Assembly: GCF_021491375.1 (NCBI RefSeq)
Contig: NZ_JAKEVY010000004.1
Coordinates: 434,001-498,000 of the forward strand
Length of the DNA: 64,000 nt
Reading direction: 5' to 3'
From: Flavihumibacter fluminis
Lineage (GTDB): Bacteria > Bacteroidota > Bacteroidia > Chitinophagales > Chitinophagaceae
Below, one piece after another: positions 15,648 to 24,502 of this stretch (its first letter is position 1; every line of letters begins with the position of its first letter). The translations under genes and the position numbers were made by a program. The notes under the pieces were generated by a model, which saw only the letters and a list, made by a program, of their open reading frames with translations, did no database searches and was not told the DNA's origin.

Positions 15648-16645
15648 AAATAATTCAAAAGATGATGTTTTAACCCTCGTTCCACTGGGATTTGCCACAA
15701 AATTTTACACCAGTTATGATTGCCCTCAATTAATTCAGGTCCCTTCTCAGTAATTGCAATATCCCAACCAATTGATTTGTTTCCAGCTGCCTTCAAAGAA
15801 GCCATGGTCACCATTTCAATAACCTGTGACCAATACGGTATTTCAAATCCATCAATAGAGACTTTAGTAATTGGATGTACAGAAACTGGATCCTTGCGTA
15901 TATCACTAAAATAAGCAGAACCAATAACCTTACCAGTTTTCAAATCAACTTCTGCAGCTGGATTTCCTGCTGCCATATTATCAACTTTAGAGTTGATAGT
16001 TATTCTTAATCGAGCCCCCAGAAATTCAACTTGGTTTTCGTTAGTTAACTGAGTAAATAAACGAATTGTATTTAACCCGGAAGGTGACAACTCCATTAAA
16101 GACCTGTGTTGGACAACAAATTCTTCAACAAGATCATAATTTGAATCCTGCATAATTTTTAATAAACCATCTCTCGTCAATCCTTTCGTCTCTATTACAC
16201 TTACCTGTTTACCGGTCTGTCCTTTTGAACCTTTTATGACGATATAATCAGAAAAAGGATTCAAAATTTTATTAAATTCTGAATTATTTCTTTTCAAATT
16301 AGAATAAGTAGAATATTTCCTGTTTATAAACTCAGAAAAATGATTAAGGAATAAAATCTTATTCTCCAGAATATCTCGAACTTTTAAAGGATTCATTTTG
16401 AGTTGATACTCATACATAAAACCGGTTCCCGCATACTGTTTTCTGATATTATTTGTTGAATTATAAAATTTGAAATAAAAATAATCCATCAAAGAAATAT
16501 TGTATTTTATTGAAGAATAAACACAATCAATCAATAAACTAAACTTATTCTTACCAGTATTAATACTTGCATAATTTAGAAATTCAAACAATTTTTTATA
16601 ATCTGAATCCTTCAGATAATAAATCAAATACAATATTCTTTTCAT
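15644..16645 (-). CDS. Sugar-transfer-associated ATP-grasp protein
   Basis: 333 residues. The C-terminal two thirds resemble the ATP-grasp family found with sugar transferases (PF14397): DYIVIKGSKGQTGKQV (ATP-lid lysine and glycine loop), LVEEFVVQHRSL, GLNTIRLFTQL and the metal-binding GWDIAITEKGPELIEGNHNW. ATP-grasp enzymes form acyl-phosphate intermediates and ligate them to amines or thiols. Positioned between the PGT and PglD-like genes, it may attach an amino acid or similar acid to an amino sugar (inference). No experimentally defined reaction is known to me for this subgroup. Confidence 0.75.
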   Translation of the reverse strand: MKRILYLIYYLKDSDYKKLFEFLNYASINTGKNKFSLLIDCVYSSIKYNISLMDYFYFKFYNSTNNIRKQYAGTGFMYEYQLKMNPLKVRDILENKILFLNHFSEFINRKYSTYSNLKRNNSEFNKILNPFSDYIVIKGSKGQTGKQVSVIETKGLTRDGLLKIMQDSNYDLVEEFVVQHRSLMELSPSGLNTIRLFTQLTNENQVEFLGARLRITINSKVDNMAAGNPAAEVDLKTGKVIGSAYFSDIRKDPVSVHPITKVSIDGFEIPYWSQVIEMVTMASLKAAGNKSIGWDIAITEKGPELIEGNHNWCKILWQIPVERGLKHHLLNYL

Positions 16646-16651
16646 AATTCT

Positions 16652-17278
16652 TTAATCATTTTCATTTCCAGTAAAAGGCATCATTGGTCTTGATTCAGAT
16701 TGATTTATTCCTTCCCTCCTAATTACTTTTAAAAAAGTCAAATAAAGAATTTGAAAATCCAATCTAAAGCTGCAGTTGTTGACGTAAAAAACATCTAATT
16801 CAAATTTCCTCTTCCACGAAATCGCGTTTCGACCATTTACCTGAGCCCAACCTGTTATACCTGGTTTGACATTATGTCGTTTTCTCTGTTCCTCATTATA
16901 AAGTTCTAAATATTTAAATAATAAAGGCCTGGGACCGACCAAACTCATATCCCCAACAAAGACATTAACTAGTTGTGGTAGTTCATCAATAGATAATTTT
17001 CTCAAAACTCTTCCAAGTCTGGTCAATCGAATATTATCAGGCAACAAATTCCCATTTTTATCTCGTTTATCATTCATCGATTTAAACTTAATAATCCTAA
17101 AGGGAGTTGCGTTGATTCCTGGTCTCTCTTGAAAAAAGAATACATATCCATCATTCTGAAAATAAAGCAATATGGATACAATTAGAAAAAGGGGAGAAAA
17201 AATAATCAAAAGAAAAAATGAAACGGAAATGTCTATTAGTCTTTTGCCGTATTTATTGTAAAAATCTGTCCTTATCAT
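16652..17278 (-). CDS. Initiating phosphoglycosyl transferase (PglC-like bacterial sugar transferase)
   Basis: 208 residues from the ATG at 17278; an upstream TTG at 17290 would add four residues and overlap the previous stop. A single hydrophobic N-terminal helix (about residues 15-40) is followed by the PF02397 catalytic domain: QERPGINATPFRIIKFKSM, SIDELPQLVNVFVGDMSLVG, then GPRPLL and VKPGITGWAQVNGRN. Its small size matches the monotopic PglC type that transfers a sugar phosphate from a UDP sugar to undecaprenyl phosphate. It is the only initiating transferase in the window and probably uses the bacillosamine-like sugar. Confidence 0.9.
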   Translation of the reverse strand: MIRTDFYNKYGKRLIDISVSFFLLIIFSPLFLIVSILLYFQNDGYVFFFQERPGINATPFRIIKFKSMNDKRDKNGNLLPDNIRLTRLGRVLRKLSIDELPQLVNVFVGDMSLVGPRPLLFKYLELYNEEQRKRHNVKPGITGWAQVNGRNAISWKRKFELDVFYVNNCSFRLDFQILYLTFLKVIRREGINQSESRPMMPFTGNEND

Positions 17279-17286
17279 CAAAAATT

Positions 17287-18411
17287 TCAACTTGAGTAGT
17301 AAAGTGTTGCATTTTTACTCGTGAAATAAGTAGAGGCAATTTTAGAATTCTCTTTCAATTGATTATGATTAGATTTATTATTCTTTAATTCTAAAATAAA
17401 GCTCACAATCTCGTTAACTTGATCTTTATGAAAGCATTTACCAATATCGTATTTTGCTAAATGTTCATTTAACGAAGAACTTTCACTTGAAATACCAAGT
17501 ACTGGATTACCAACTGCCTGTATATTAAATATTTTACTTGGCAAGCTTCCACTTGCGACCTTTTCATCCTGAATAACAACACTTAAGTCAGAAGCAGCGA
17601 GCGATAGGTTTAAAACATCATCAGGCTGAAAGGGAAGTAAAGTGACATTTGTCAAATTACCTTCAATTATTATTTGTTGAATTGCATTGAACCTTTCCCC
17701 TCGCCCGATAATAAGAAAATGGACATCTATCTCATGTAAGAGACATCTCGCAATAGTTGTTATAATTTCTACATTGTGTGTATACCCAATATTGCCTGAG
17801 TATTGAACTATAAATTTTTCACTAAAATCAAACCTATTTAACCAACTATTATCTTCCTTATTAATAGGAGTAATATTATGTAAACCGCTCCAAAGAGGAA
17901 TAAAATAGATTCTTGAATCGTCAATATATTTACTAAGAGCTCGCTTCATATCTTCACTAATAGTAAATACACGAAATGCTTTATTAAAAACAATTTTGTT
18001 CCATTTAGACCAAATCCGATATATTATATTTTTGGAACTGATTCCATAAATAGTCAAAACATCAGGATAAATGTCATAAACCAGAATACTGAATTTTCTT
18101 TTTAATATTAATGAACTGAGATATGAAAATGGCGGGATAGTAAAATAGAATATTTCATGCTTTCTATATTTTAGTAAAAGCAAAAATAAAATTTGAATTG
18201 AGCCCCATAACCAAGAAATAAACTTCTTTACTGGAGTACCACGATTATAGAGGCAAATTCGTTGCCATTTCACTTTCTTATCTAATGGAATATCTTGCAC
18301 TCTAATACTACCAGCAATCAAAACAACTTCATCATAATAGTTGCAATAATCATTTATTATATCAATAGTTAAATATCCAGTCGCCTGATTAACAAAAACA
18401 ATTCTTTTCAT
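17287..18411 (-). CDS. Glycosyltransferase, GT-B fold (family 4 type)
   Basis: 374 residues. N-terminal domain lacks membrane helices apart from a hydrophobic stretch near residue 70; the C-terminal donor domain contains KFIVQYSGNIGYTHN, GRGERF and the late motif SGSLPSKIFNIQAVGNPVLG that takes the place of the usual EAMACG. This pattern is seen in WbuB-like transferases that add the second sugar to lipid-linked intermediates. Directly upstream of the PglC-like gene (8 bp). Donor and linkage unknown. Confidence 0.8.
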   Translation of the reverse strand: MKRIVFVNQATGYLTIDIINDYCNYYDEVVLIAGSIRVQDIPLDKKVKWQRICLYNRGTPVKKFISWLWGSIQILFLLLLKYRKHEIFYFTIPPFSYLSSLILKRKFSILVYDIYPDVLTIYGISSKNIIYRIWSKWNKIVFNKAFRVFTISEDMKRALSKYIDDSRIYFIPLWSGLHNITPINKEDNSWLNRFDFSEKFIVQYSGNIGYTHNVEIITTIARCLLHEIDVHFLIIGRGERFNAIQQIIIEGNLTNVTLLPFQPDDVLNLSLAASDLSVVIQDEKVASGSLPSKIFNIQAVGNPVLGISSESSSLNEHLAKYDIGKCFHKDQVNEIVSFILELKNNKSNHNQLKENSKIASTYFTSKNATLYYSS

Positions 18412-18418
18412 AAACCAA

Positions 18419-19546
18419 TCAACTTCCTATAGATTCCTTTTTGCACAATAATTCAACAGTGGTAAATTTTACATCTGGCCAAGTAATCAAAATAGCCGAT
18501 AACAATTTTTTTAATTCATTCAAACCAGATTCTCTATTTTTTACTGAAAGTCCACCTACAAAATTAACTCTATGAGTACTAATTACAGCTGGTTTATCCC
18601 ACCTAAAGGCTGCTTCAACCTGTTGCAAAGTTTGCTCAATACCTTTATACTCGGGTCCATTTGGTTCAAATGCACAATTTCTTAAATAATAAATCATTCC
18701 TGATGCACCTATCTGGCCGAATTTCCTAATCAAACCATCATATCTGCTTTTTCCTGTCTCCTTTTTTGGAAATAATGGAGAAGCAAGATATGAGACTCCA
18801 GATTCTACTAGAACTTGCTCAAAATCAGAATCAAAAATCCCATTAGTCGCTGCAAAAGCCGTTGCATTAAACCCAAAATATTCTTTAAAAAGTACTATCG
18901 CATCAAACAATTTTTTTCTAATAAATTCCTTTTGCTGATCATTTTCGTAATACAATTCGGCACGAAAGTTTCGAATAGTTTGCGAAACCGTTTTATCTTT
19001 TACAAAAACAAAACCTTTCTCAAAACCATCAAGCAAATCTTGGTTATTCTTTTTTAATTGCTTCAACCAAAACTGAACAGCAATATGTTCTCTACCATGA
19101 AGCTGAGGTACAAAAATTCCATCAGATACTCCTTGTCTCCATAATTCACGCATCCGTTTAGAATTTGAAAACAAATCATAAGATTTATCTAAGTTATAAT
19201 AGTGGTAATTATTAAAATTATCCATTTTTATCTTAATAAAATCTGGATTTGTCAAGCTGGTAAATGCCGTGAATACAGGAGAAGAACCATCAGAACCCTG
19301 GTATTTCTTTAAAGTAAAGAACAAGGCTTCAAGATCTTCAGGATTTTCCAATGAATCATATAAATTATAGCGACCATCATTAATGTCTAAACCCTTTTTA
19401 GTAAGGTAATCAAACGTATCACTCGATGGCATACGTTGGCTACCCCAATCATCGCATTCTATAATTACATATTTATCGGAAACCCGTTTTCCTAAAATAT
19501 TTTTAAGATTGGAATTTAATTTAAACTGTAAGTCTGAAAAGATCAT
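18419..19546 (-). CDS. Polysaccharide-deacetylase-like protein, paralogue A
   Basis: 375 residues. Contains IIECDDWGSQRMPSS (residues about 28-42), QLHGREHI (about 146-153) and STHRVNFVGGL near residue 335. The DD pair, the HxxxH-like HGREH and the late His are arranged as in NodB-type deacetylases, but the spacing is not that of classic CE4 enzymes, so the activity is inferred only. A paralogue with the same motifs is at 25627-26778 in the same operon. No signal peptide, so cytoplasmic. Could remove an acetyl group from a lipid-linked or nucleotide-linked amino sugar. Confidence 0.6.
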   Translation of the reverse strand: MIFSDLQFKLNSNLKNILGKRVSDKYVIIECDDWGSQRMPSSDTFDYLTKKGLDINDGRYNLYDSLENPEDLEALFFTLKKYQGSDGSSPVFTAFTSLTNPDFIKIKMDNFNNYHYYNLDKSYDLFSNSKRMRELWRQGVSDGIFVPQLHGREHIAVQFWLKQLKKNNQDLLDGFEKGFVFVKDKTVSQTIRNFRAELYYENDQQKEFIRKKLFDAIVLFKEYFGFNATAFAATNGIFDSDFEQVLVESGVSYLASPLFPKKETGKSRYDGLIRKFGQIGASGMIYYLRNCAFEPNGPEYKGIEQTLQQVEAAFRWDKPAVISTHRVNFVGGLSVKNRESGLNELKKLLSAILITWPDVKFTTVELLCKKESIGS

Positions 19547-19566
19547 TCTATATTCTGCTACTTTCT

Positions 19567-20775
19567 TTAAGTTAAAGATTCATACAAATGAAAATAATCT
19601 CTAAATCTATCGTGTTTATTATAATTGCTATGAATGTGTGAAATACAATTTTCAGAGTACGCCTTTTTTCCTACATCACTTATTTTATGAATCGACTCCA
19701 ATAGCTGATCTATATTTCCTTTTTGAATAACATAACCTGTTTCAGCATTAATGGCCTCTTTACAACCACCTGTATCATAAGTAATAACTGGTGTACCACA
19801 GGACATTGCTTCAAGATTAGTAGTTGGGAAATTGTCAATTTTAGTAGGATTTATGAACACATCCGCTATCGAATATAGACCCGCTAACTCTGAAATACTC
19901 TCTGTTCGTTTTATTCCAATTATGTTATGTGGAAGTGATTTTATTTGCTTGTCATTTAACCCCACTAAAACAATAACATACGTTAAATCTATTAATGCAG
20001 ACAATTCTATAAAATCATTTAACCCTTTTCTGTCATCCCAAACATTTGCCACCCCCAAAACAATTCTTTTTGAAGGCAGCCTATACTTTTTTACCAATGA
20101 ATCGTGTAATTCTTCCTTTGGAGAAAACTGGACAGTATCAATACCATTTGGAATAACTATAACTTTATTCTCTTTAAAAAAGGATTGTTCAACAAAATTC
20201 TTTAACCACTTAGATGGAGTAACCACTGTTAAATTATTAACCCCTTGAAAGAGTTGTTTTTTTAACATGTAATTTTTCTCTGAACGGTCATAGAAAAAGC
20301 TAGCAGGATACTTATGAATCAACGGACACCTATTACACCCGGTTATCCATTTATTGCAGTTGACTCTATCAAAATAGGCACAATGTCCGGTAAAAGGCCA
20401 ACAATCATGAAATGTCCATACTAACGGCCTATTATAAGTTTTTAAGAAATTAAATAATATCTGAATATTTAAATAATATCCATGAACATTATGGAGATGT
20501 ATGATATCAGGTTGAACTTGTTCAATATACTTTACAAACTCTTTTGTCGAATTTTGAGAACCCAATCCATGTTGATCCAAAAATAAAGACCGAAGGATAT
20601 GTGTTGTTTTATCTAATTTATTGCCAACAATTTTTGATTGTGACGATACACTACTCCCCACAGAACCAGCAATATAACTATCTCCACCACTTTTTCTTAT
20701 AACTTCTCCAATTCCCTCAGCTATCCGCCCAGTGCTTCCAGAATTTATCGTAGTGTTAACCTGTAGTACTTTCAA
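19567..20775 (-). CDS. Glycosyltransferase family 4 (WcaC-like)
   Basis: 402 residues, starting at a TTG (20775); MKVLQVNTTINSGSTGRIAEG is the usual family start and no ATG fits better. Family hallmarks: HLHNVHGYYLN, TFHDCWPFTGHCAYFD (a cysteine-rich segment seen in WcaC-like transferases), and TNLEAMSCGTPVITYDTGG in the donor site. Retaining transferase of the cytoplasmic membrane face adding one sugar to the repeat unit. Its start overlaps the end of the WbpE-like gene by 20 bp. Confidence 0.85.
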   Translation of the reverse strand: MKVLQVNTTINSGSTGRIAEGIGEVIRKSGGDSYIAGSVGSSVSSQSKIVGNKLDKTTHILRSLFLDQHGLGSQNSTKEFVKYIEQVQPDIIHLHNVHGYYLNIQILFNFLKTYNRPLVWTFHDCWPFTGHCAYFDRVNCNKWITGCNRCPLIHKYPASFFYDRSEKNYMLKKQLFQGVNNLTVVTPSKWLKNFVEQSFFKENKVIVIPNGIDTVQFSPKEELHDSLVKKYRLPSKRIVLGVANVWDDRKGLNDFIELSALIDLTYVIVLVGLNDKQIKSLPHNIIGIKRTESISELAGLYSIADVFINPTKIDNFPTTNLEAMSCGTPVITYDTGGCKEAINAETGYVIQKGNIDQLLESIHKISDVGKKAYSENCISHIHSNYNKHDRFRDYFHLYESLT

Positions 20776-21871
20776 AATATTCGGCTATTGATTGAGCAAC
20801 ATACTGAACTTCAGATTCAGTTATTTCTGGAAAAATGGGTAAACTTAATATTTTAGATTCCAGATCGCTTGCAACTGGAAAATCTTCCCTGTTATAACCC
20901 AGATACTGATAAGCCTCCATATAAGGCAAGGCTGTTGGATAATGAATTGCAGTTTCTATATTCTTCTGCTTTAAATATTGCATAAGATTATTTCGATCTT
21001 CTGTAACTATTACATACAAATGAAATGTATGTTTTGAGTCTGCACGAACAACCGGAGTTTTAATTTGTTTAATTTCTTGAAGATACCTTTCATAAAGTGC
21101 GGCCACTCTAATTCTATCATCTGTCCATTTTAAAATATGAGGTAATTTAGCCAGAAGAATTGCTGCTTGTAGCCCATCTAACCTACTATTTATACCCTCC
21201 ATTTTATGTTGGTGCTTTATTAAAGCTCCATGCCTCGCATACATTCTACATTTTTCAGCAAGTTGATTATCGTTGGTAATAATGCAACCAGCATCTCCAT
21301 AAGCTCCAAGATTTTTACCAGGATAAAAACTAAAAGAGCCTGCTATACCCATTGTCCCTGCCTTATGCCCTTTAAATTCACTAAAATGACTTTGAGCACA
21401 ATCCTCAATCACATGGATAGAATATTTTTTTCCGAGTTCTAATATTTTATCCATATCACAAACCTGACCAGTTAAATGAACAGGTATGATTGCCTTTGTT
21501 CTATTAGTTATTTTTGCTTCTAAATCTTGAATATTTATGGTAAGAAAGTTATAATCAACATCCGCAAAAACAGGATTTGCCCCTGTTTGTGATATTGTTT
21601 CACTACTACTAATCCAACTATTTGCAGCAGTAATAACTTCATCACCAGTACCAATTCCAAGCATTTTCATAATAATGTATAGACTATCGGTTCCATTAGC
21701 ACAACTAATACAATGCTTTACGCCATACATTTTTGCAAATTCAGCTTCAAATTCATTCACGTATTTTCCACCTATGAATGCAGTATTGTCAATTACAGAT
21801 TCAATCGCCAAATCAATTGAATCTTTTATTGACAGATATTGTCTTTTTAAATCCACAAAAGGAACTTTCAC
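20756..21871 (-). CDS. PLP-dependent sugar aminotransferase (WbpE/WlbC-like)
   Basis: 371 residues from a GTG (21871). DegT family: opening VPFVDLKRQY, CANGTDSLYI in the phosphate site, D157 of VIEDCAQSH and K186 of SFYPGKNLGAYGDAG as the Schiff-base lysine. In the WbpB/E/D pathway WbpE transfers an amino group to C3 of UDP-3-keto-GlcNAcA. The two upstream genes are the matching WbpB-like dehydrogenase and WbpD-like acetyltransferase, which makes this assignment more likely than a FdtB-type dTDP-sugar aminotransferase. Confidence 0.8.
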   Translation of the reverse strand: MKVPFVDLKRQYLSIKDSIDLAIESVIDNTAFIGGKYVNEFEAEFAKMYGVKHCISCANGTDSLYIIMKMLGIGTGDEVITAANSWISSSETISQTGANPVFADVDYNFLTINIQDLEAKITNRTKAIIPVHLTGQVCDMDKILELGKKYSIHVIEDCAQSHFSEFKGHKAGTMGIAGSFSFYPGKNLGAYGDAGCIITNDNQLAEKCRMYARHGALIKHQHKMEGINSRLDGLQAAILLAKLPHILKWTDDRIRVAALYERYLQEIKQIKTPVVRADSKHTFHLYVIVTEDRNNLMQYLKQKNIETAIHYPTALPYMEAYQYLGYNREDFPVASDLESKILSLPIFPEITESEVQYVAQSIAEYFESTTG

Positions 21872-21881
21872 ACAATAAAAT

Positions 21882-22337
21882 TTAAATTGTTCTAATTAAA
21901 GATGCCGGGTTACCAGCATAAATACCAGGTACTGTTATACTCTTAGTAACTACAGATCCGGCACCAATGACAACATTATCACAAATTTCAACTGGCAATA
22001 TTGTAGCATTACTTCCTATTGAAACATTATTACCTATACGAGTTGATTTCCACTTAGATTTATCACCACCTGCGGGTTTACCCTCTTTAAACAAATCATT
22101 CACAAACATTACACCATGTCCAACAAAACATTGATTACCTATTGTTACAAACTCACAAATAAAAGAATGTGATTGAATTTTGCACTTTTCTCCAATTGTA
22201 ACATTGCGCTGAATTTCTGTAAATGGTCCCACAAAGCTGTCATTTCCTATTTGGCACTCATATATGTTACAAGGTTCAATTATTGTTACATTATTTCCAA
22301 GTTGGACATCACGTAAACTAACACTAAGAATCTTCAA
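21882..22337 (-). CDS. Hexapeptide N-acetyltransferase (WbpD/WlbB-like)
   Basis: 151 residues, TTG start at 22337. Almost entirely left-handed beta-helix repeats, with the characteristic VFVN and NVSIGSNATILP segments and a C-terminal IYAGNPASLIR. Expected to acetylate the C3 amine of UDP-GlcNAc3NA with acetyl-CoA. It is 10 bp downstream of the WbpB-like gene and 10 bp upstream of the WbpE-like gene, an arrangement that strongly suggests one pathway. A second, closer match to WbpD lies at 62710-63234. Confidence 0.75.
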   Translation of the reverse strand: MKILSVSLRDVQLGNNVTIIEPCNIYECQIGNDSFVGPFTEIQRNVTIGEKCKIQSHSFICEFVTIGNQCFVGHGVMFVNDLFKEGKPAGGDKSKWKSTRIGNNVSIGSNATILPVEICDNVVIGAGSVVTKSITVPGIYAGNPASLIRTI

Positions 22338-22347
22338 GACAAATTGA

Positions 22348-23379
22348 TTAATTATTATTTAATGCAGATTGATATATTTTATCAATTATTTCAACTGTTT
22401 TCAAAGCTTCAAAAGAGCTGGTAGAGATTGCTTTTCCCTCAAGTAAAACTTCAACAAGATTTTCATACACCTTATCATGATTGCTCATAGATCCCATATA
22501 AGTACCATAATTATTTGCAGTATTTCCCTTAGGCAAATTTGTGAATTCAAAATCCTTGATAGATTGATACTCCAGTTCATTTAAATATTGGCCCCCTATC
22601 TTGACGGTTCCATTCTCAGCAAAAATCGTTAATGAACCTTCCATATTTTTGCCATAACTATTTACAGTATAATTAATAGTACCCAAGGCGCCGTTATAGA
22701 ATTCAAGTGCAACAACCCCTGTATCTTCAAAATCTATGATATCAATATGTGCAAAGTTATTTGTTAATGCAAATGCTCTTCTCACATCTCCAACAATCCA
22801 ATATAATAAATCTATAAAATGACTGAATTGAGTATAAAGAGTTCCACCATCAAGATCTAATGAACCTTTCCATGAATTTTCATAATAATCCGCATTTCTA
22901 TTCCAAAAACAACTCAATTGTACACTATAAATCTTTCCAAACACACCATCATCAATTGCCTTTTTTACAGCGGCCACTGGAGGGTTGAATCGATTTTGTT
23001 TAATGGCAAATAACCTTTTATTAGCTCTTTCAGCCGCCTTTATCATTTCACCACAATCACTAACCTTTATTGCCATTGGTTTTTCCACAAGAACATTAAA
23101 ACCTGCATTCAGAGCCATAATTGCATGGCTTGCATGCAAACCATTTGGAGAACAGATTGAAACAACGTCAATTTCTCCGGCATTTTTTACTAAGAAGTCT
23201 TCTATATCAAAATACGCAACGGAAGCAGGGTCCTTGGCTAAAGAAATAGCTTTCTCTGGAATTATATCACATACAGCAACTAATTCACCAACCTTACGAA
23301 TATGCTTTGCATGTCTTTGTGCAATTCGTCCACATCCAATGATTCCAAATCTTACTTTTTTATTTAAACCGTTATCCAT
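22348..23379 (-). CDS. Gfo/Idh/MocA dehydrogenase (WbpB/WlbA-like)
   Basis: 343 residues. The NAD-binding loop is RFGIIGCGRIAQRHAKHI (residues 10-27), the family motif VEKPMAIK follows near residue 95, and the substrate domain contains QNRFNPPVAAVKKAI and GGTLYTQFSHFIDLLYWIVG with the catalytic-type histidine. WbpB/WlbA oxidises UDP-GlcNAcA at C3 before WbpE acts. Together with the next two genes this gives UDP-2,3-diacetamido-2,3-dideoxy-glucuronate. A gene for the C2 epimerase WbpI was not seen. Confidence 0.82.
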   Translation of the reverse strand: MDNGLNKKVRFGIIGCGRIAQRHAKHIRKVGELVAVCDIIPEKAISLAKDPASVAYFDIEDFLVKNAGEIDVVSICSPNGLHASHAIMALNAGFNVLVEKPMAIKVSDCGEMIKAAERANKRLFAIKQNRFNPPVAAVKKAIDDGVFGKIYSVQLSCFWNRNADYYENSWKGSLDLDGGTLYTQFSHFIDLLYWIVGDVRRAFALTNNFAHIDIIDFEDTGVVALEFYNGALGTINYTVNSYGKNMEGSLTIFAENGTVKIGGQYLNELEYQSIKDFEFTNLPKGNTANNYGTYMGSMSNHDKVYENLVEVLLEGKAISTSSFEALKTVEIIDKIYQSALNNN

Positions 23380-24502
23380 AAAATTCCAAATATTTATTTT
23401 TAATGTTACTCCAAGAATAAAATTCCTTTGTTATTTCCGAAATTCTCTTATTGTCAATCTCACTATTTTTCCATAATTGATAATAATGTGAAATAGCATT
23501 TTTTAATTCATCTTCAGATTCAAATAATAAGCCCCGACCGAAACTTACTCTCTCCTCGAGTCCCTCAATGGATTTAAATATAATCACAGGAGTGCCGCAT
23601 GCACTCGCTTCAATAGTTGTAATGCTTATACCGCCAGGATAAACCGCCAAGTCAATACTATTGTAAAAATCAGCTAACTGTTCCGTTTCAAAAAAAGGAA
23701 CTAACTCAGAGCTAAATATTGATTTTTTACTGATTGATCTGATTTTTTGAGAATAAGAGTCACTTGTTATACCTGCTATAATTATATGAACATCGTGTGC
23801 AAATGGAAGTTCATTGACACAATTCAAAAGAAAGTCAATTCGTTTTTTAGGGTCTATTTTACCAGCAAAACCAATAGTAAATTTATTAGATTTTGAATTG
23901 TTACGCTTCAAATAAAATTTGTCCTGATCATAACCTAATGGAATTACTGAAAATCTATTCTTAGGAATACCAAATCTCTTTGATAATACCTCAACGCTAC
24001 CATTACTAAATGTGATAATTTTATAAACCTTACCTCCTAATAAATTAAATAGAAGACGAAGCACTTTATAATAGATATTAGCAAACAATCCTTCCCTAGT
24101 ATGCGTTCTTACATCAGTGTGATCACTAATTAAAATTCTTGCATTACTTCCATGTTTGAATTTTGATAGAAAAAGTACCAGGGCAGTTGTAAAGGTCCCA
24201 ATTCCTAATATGTGAATTACATCAACACTATTCTTGAAAATTAAATTATAACACTTCGATATCTCTTTAAATATTGCTTTTTCCCCCGGAAAAAAAGACT
24301 TAAGCCTATAAACAATATAATCTTCATAAGAGTACACCCCGGCAGGATTAACAGATTTTAAATACTTCTTCCAGGAGCTCAGGTATCTATCAGAAGTTAC
24401 AAAAATTGTTTGATGCCCCTCTTTCTTTAACTCTTTAGCAAGGTAATGTTCTGTGTATTTAAAATCTGTTTGAAATGTTGGAAAAACTCGTGCAATTTTC
24501 AT
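23372..24502 (-). CDS. Glycosyltransferase family 4
   Basis: 376 residues, ATG at 24502, overlapping its neighbours by 4 and 8 bp. The donor domain carries FTIGFAGKIDPKKRIDFLL and ITTIEASACGTPVIIF with the conserved Glu. N terminus MKIARVFPTFQTDFKYTEHYLA is the usual GT4 opening, with TFTTALVL as an internal hydrophobic helix. Adds one sugar to the lipid-linked repeat. Acceptor and donor unknown. Confidence 0.83.
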   Translation of the reverse strand: MKIARVFPTFQTDFKYTEHYLAKELKKEGHQTIFVTSDRYLSSWKKYLKSVNPAGVYSYEDYIVYRLKSFFPGEKAIFKEISKCYNLIFKNSVDVIHILGIGTFTTALVLFLSKFKHGSNARILISDHTDVRTHTREGLFANIYYKVLRLLFNLLGGKVYKIITFSNGSVEVLSKRFGIPKNRFSVIPLGYDQDKFYLKRNNSKSNKFTIGFAGKIDPKKRIDFLLNCVNELPFAHDVHIIIAGITSDSYSQKIRSISKKSIFSSELVPFFETEQLADFYNSIDLAVYPGGISITTIEASACGTPVIIFKSIEGLEERVSFGRGLLFESEDELKNAISHYYQLWKNSEIDNKRISEITKEFYSWSNIKNKYLEFYG

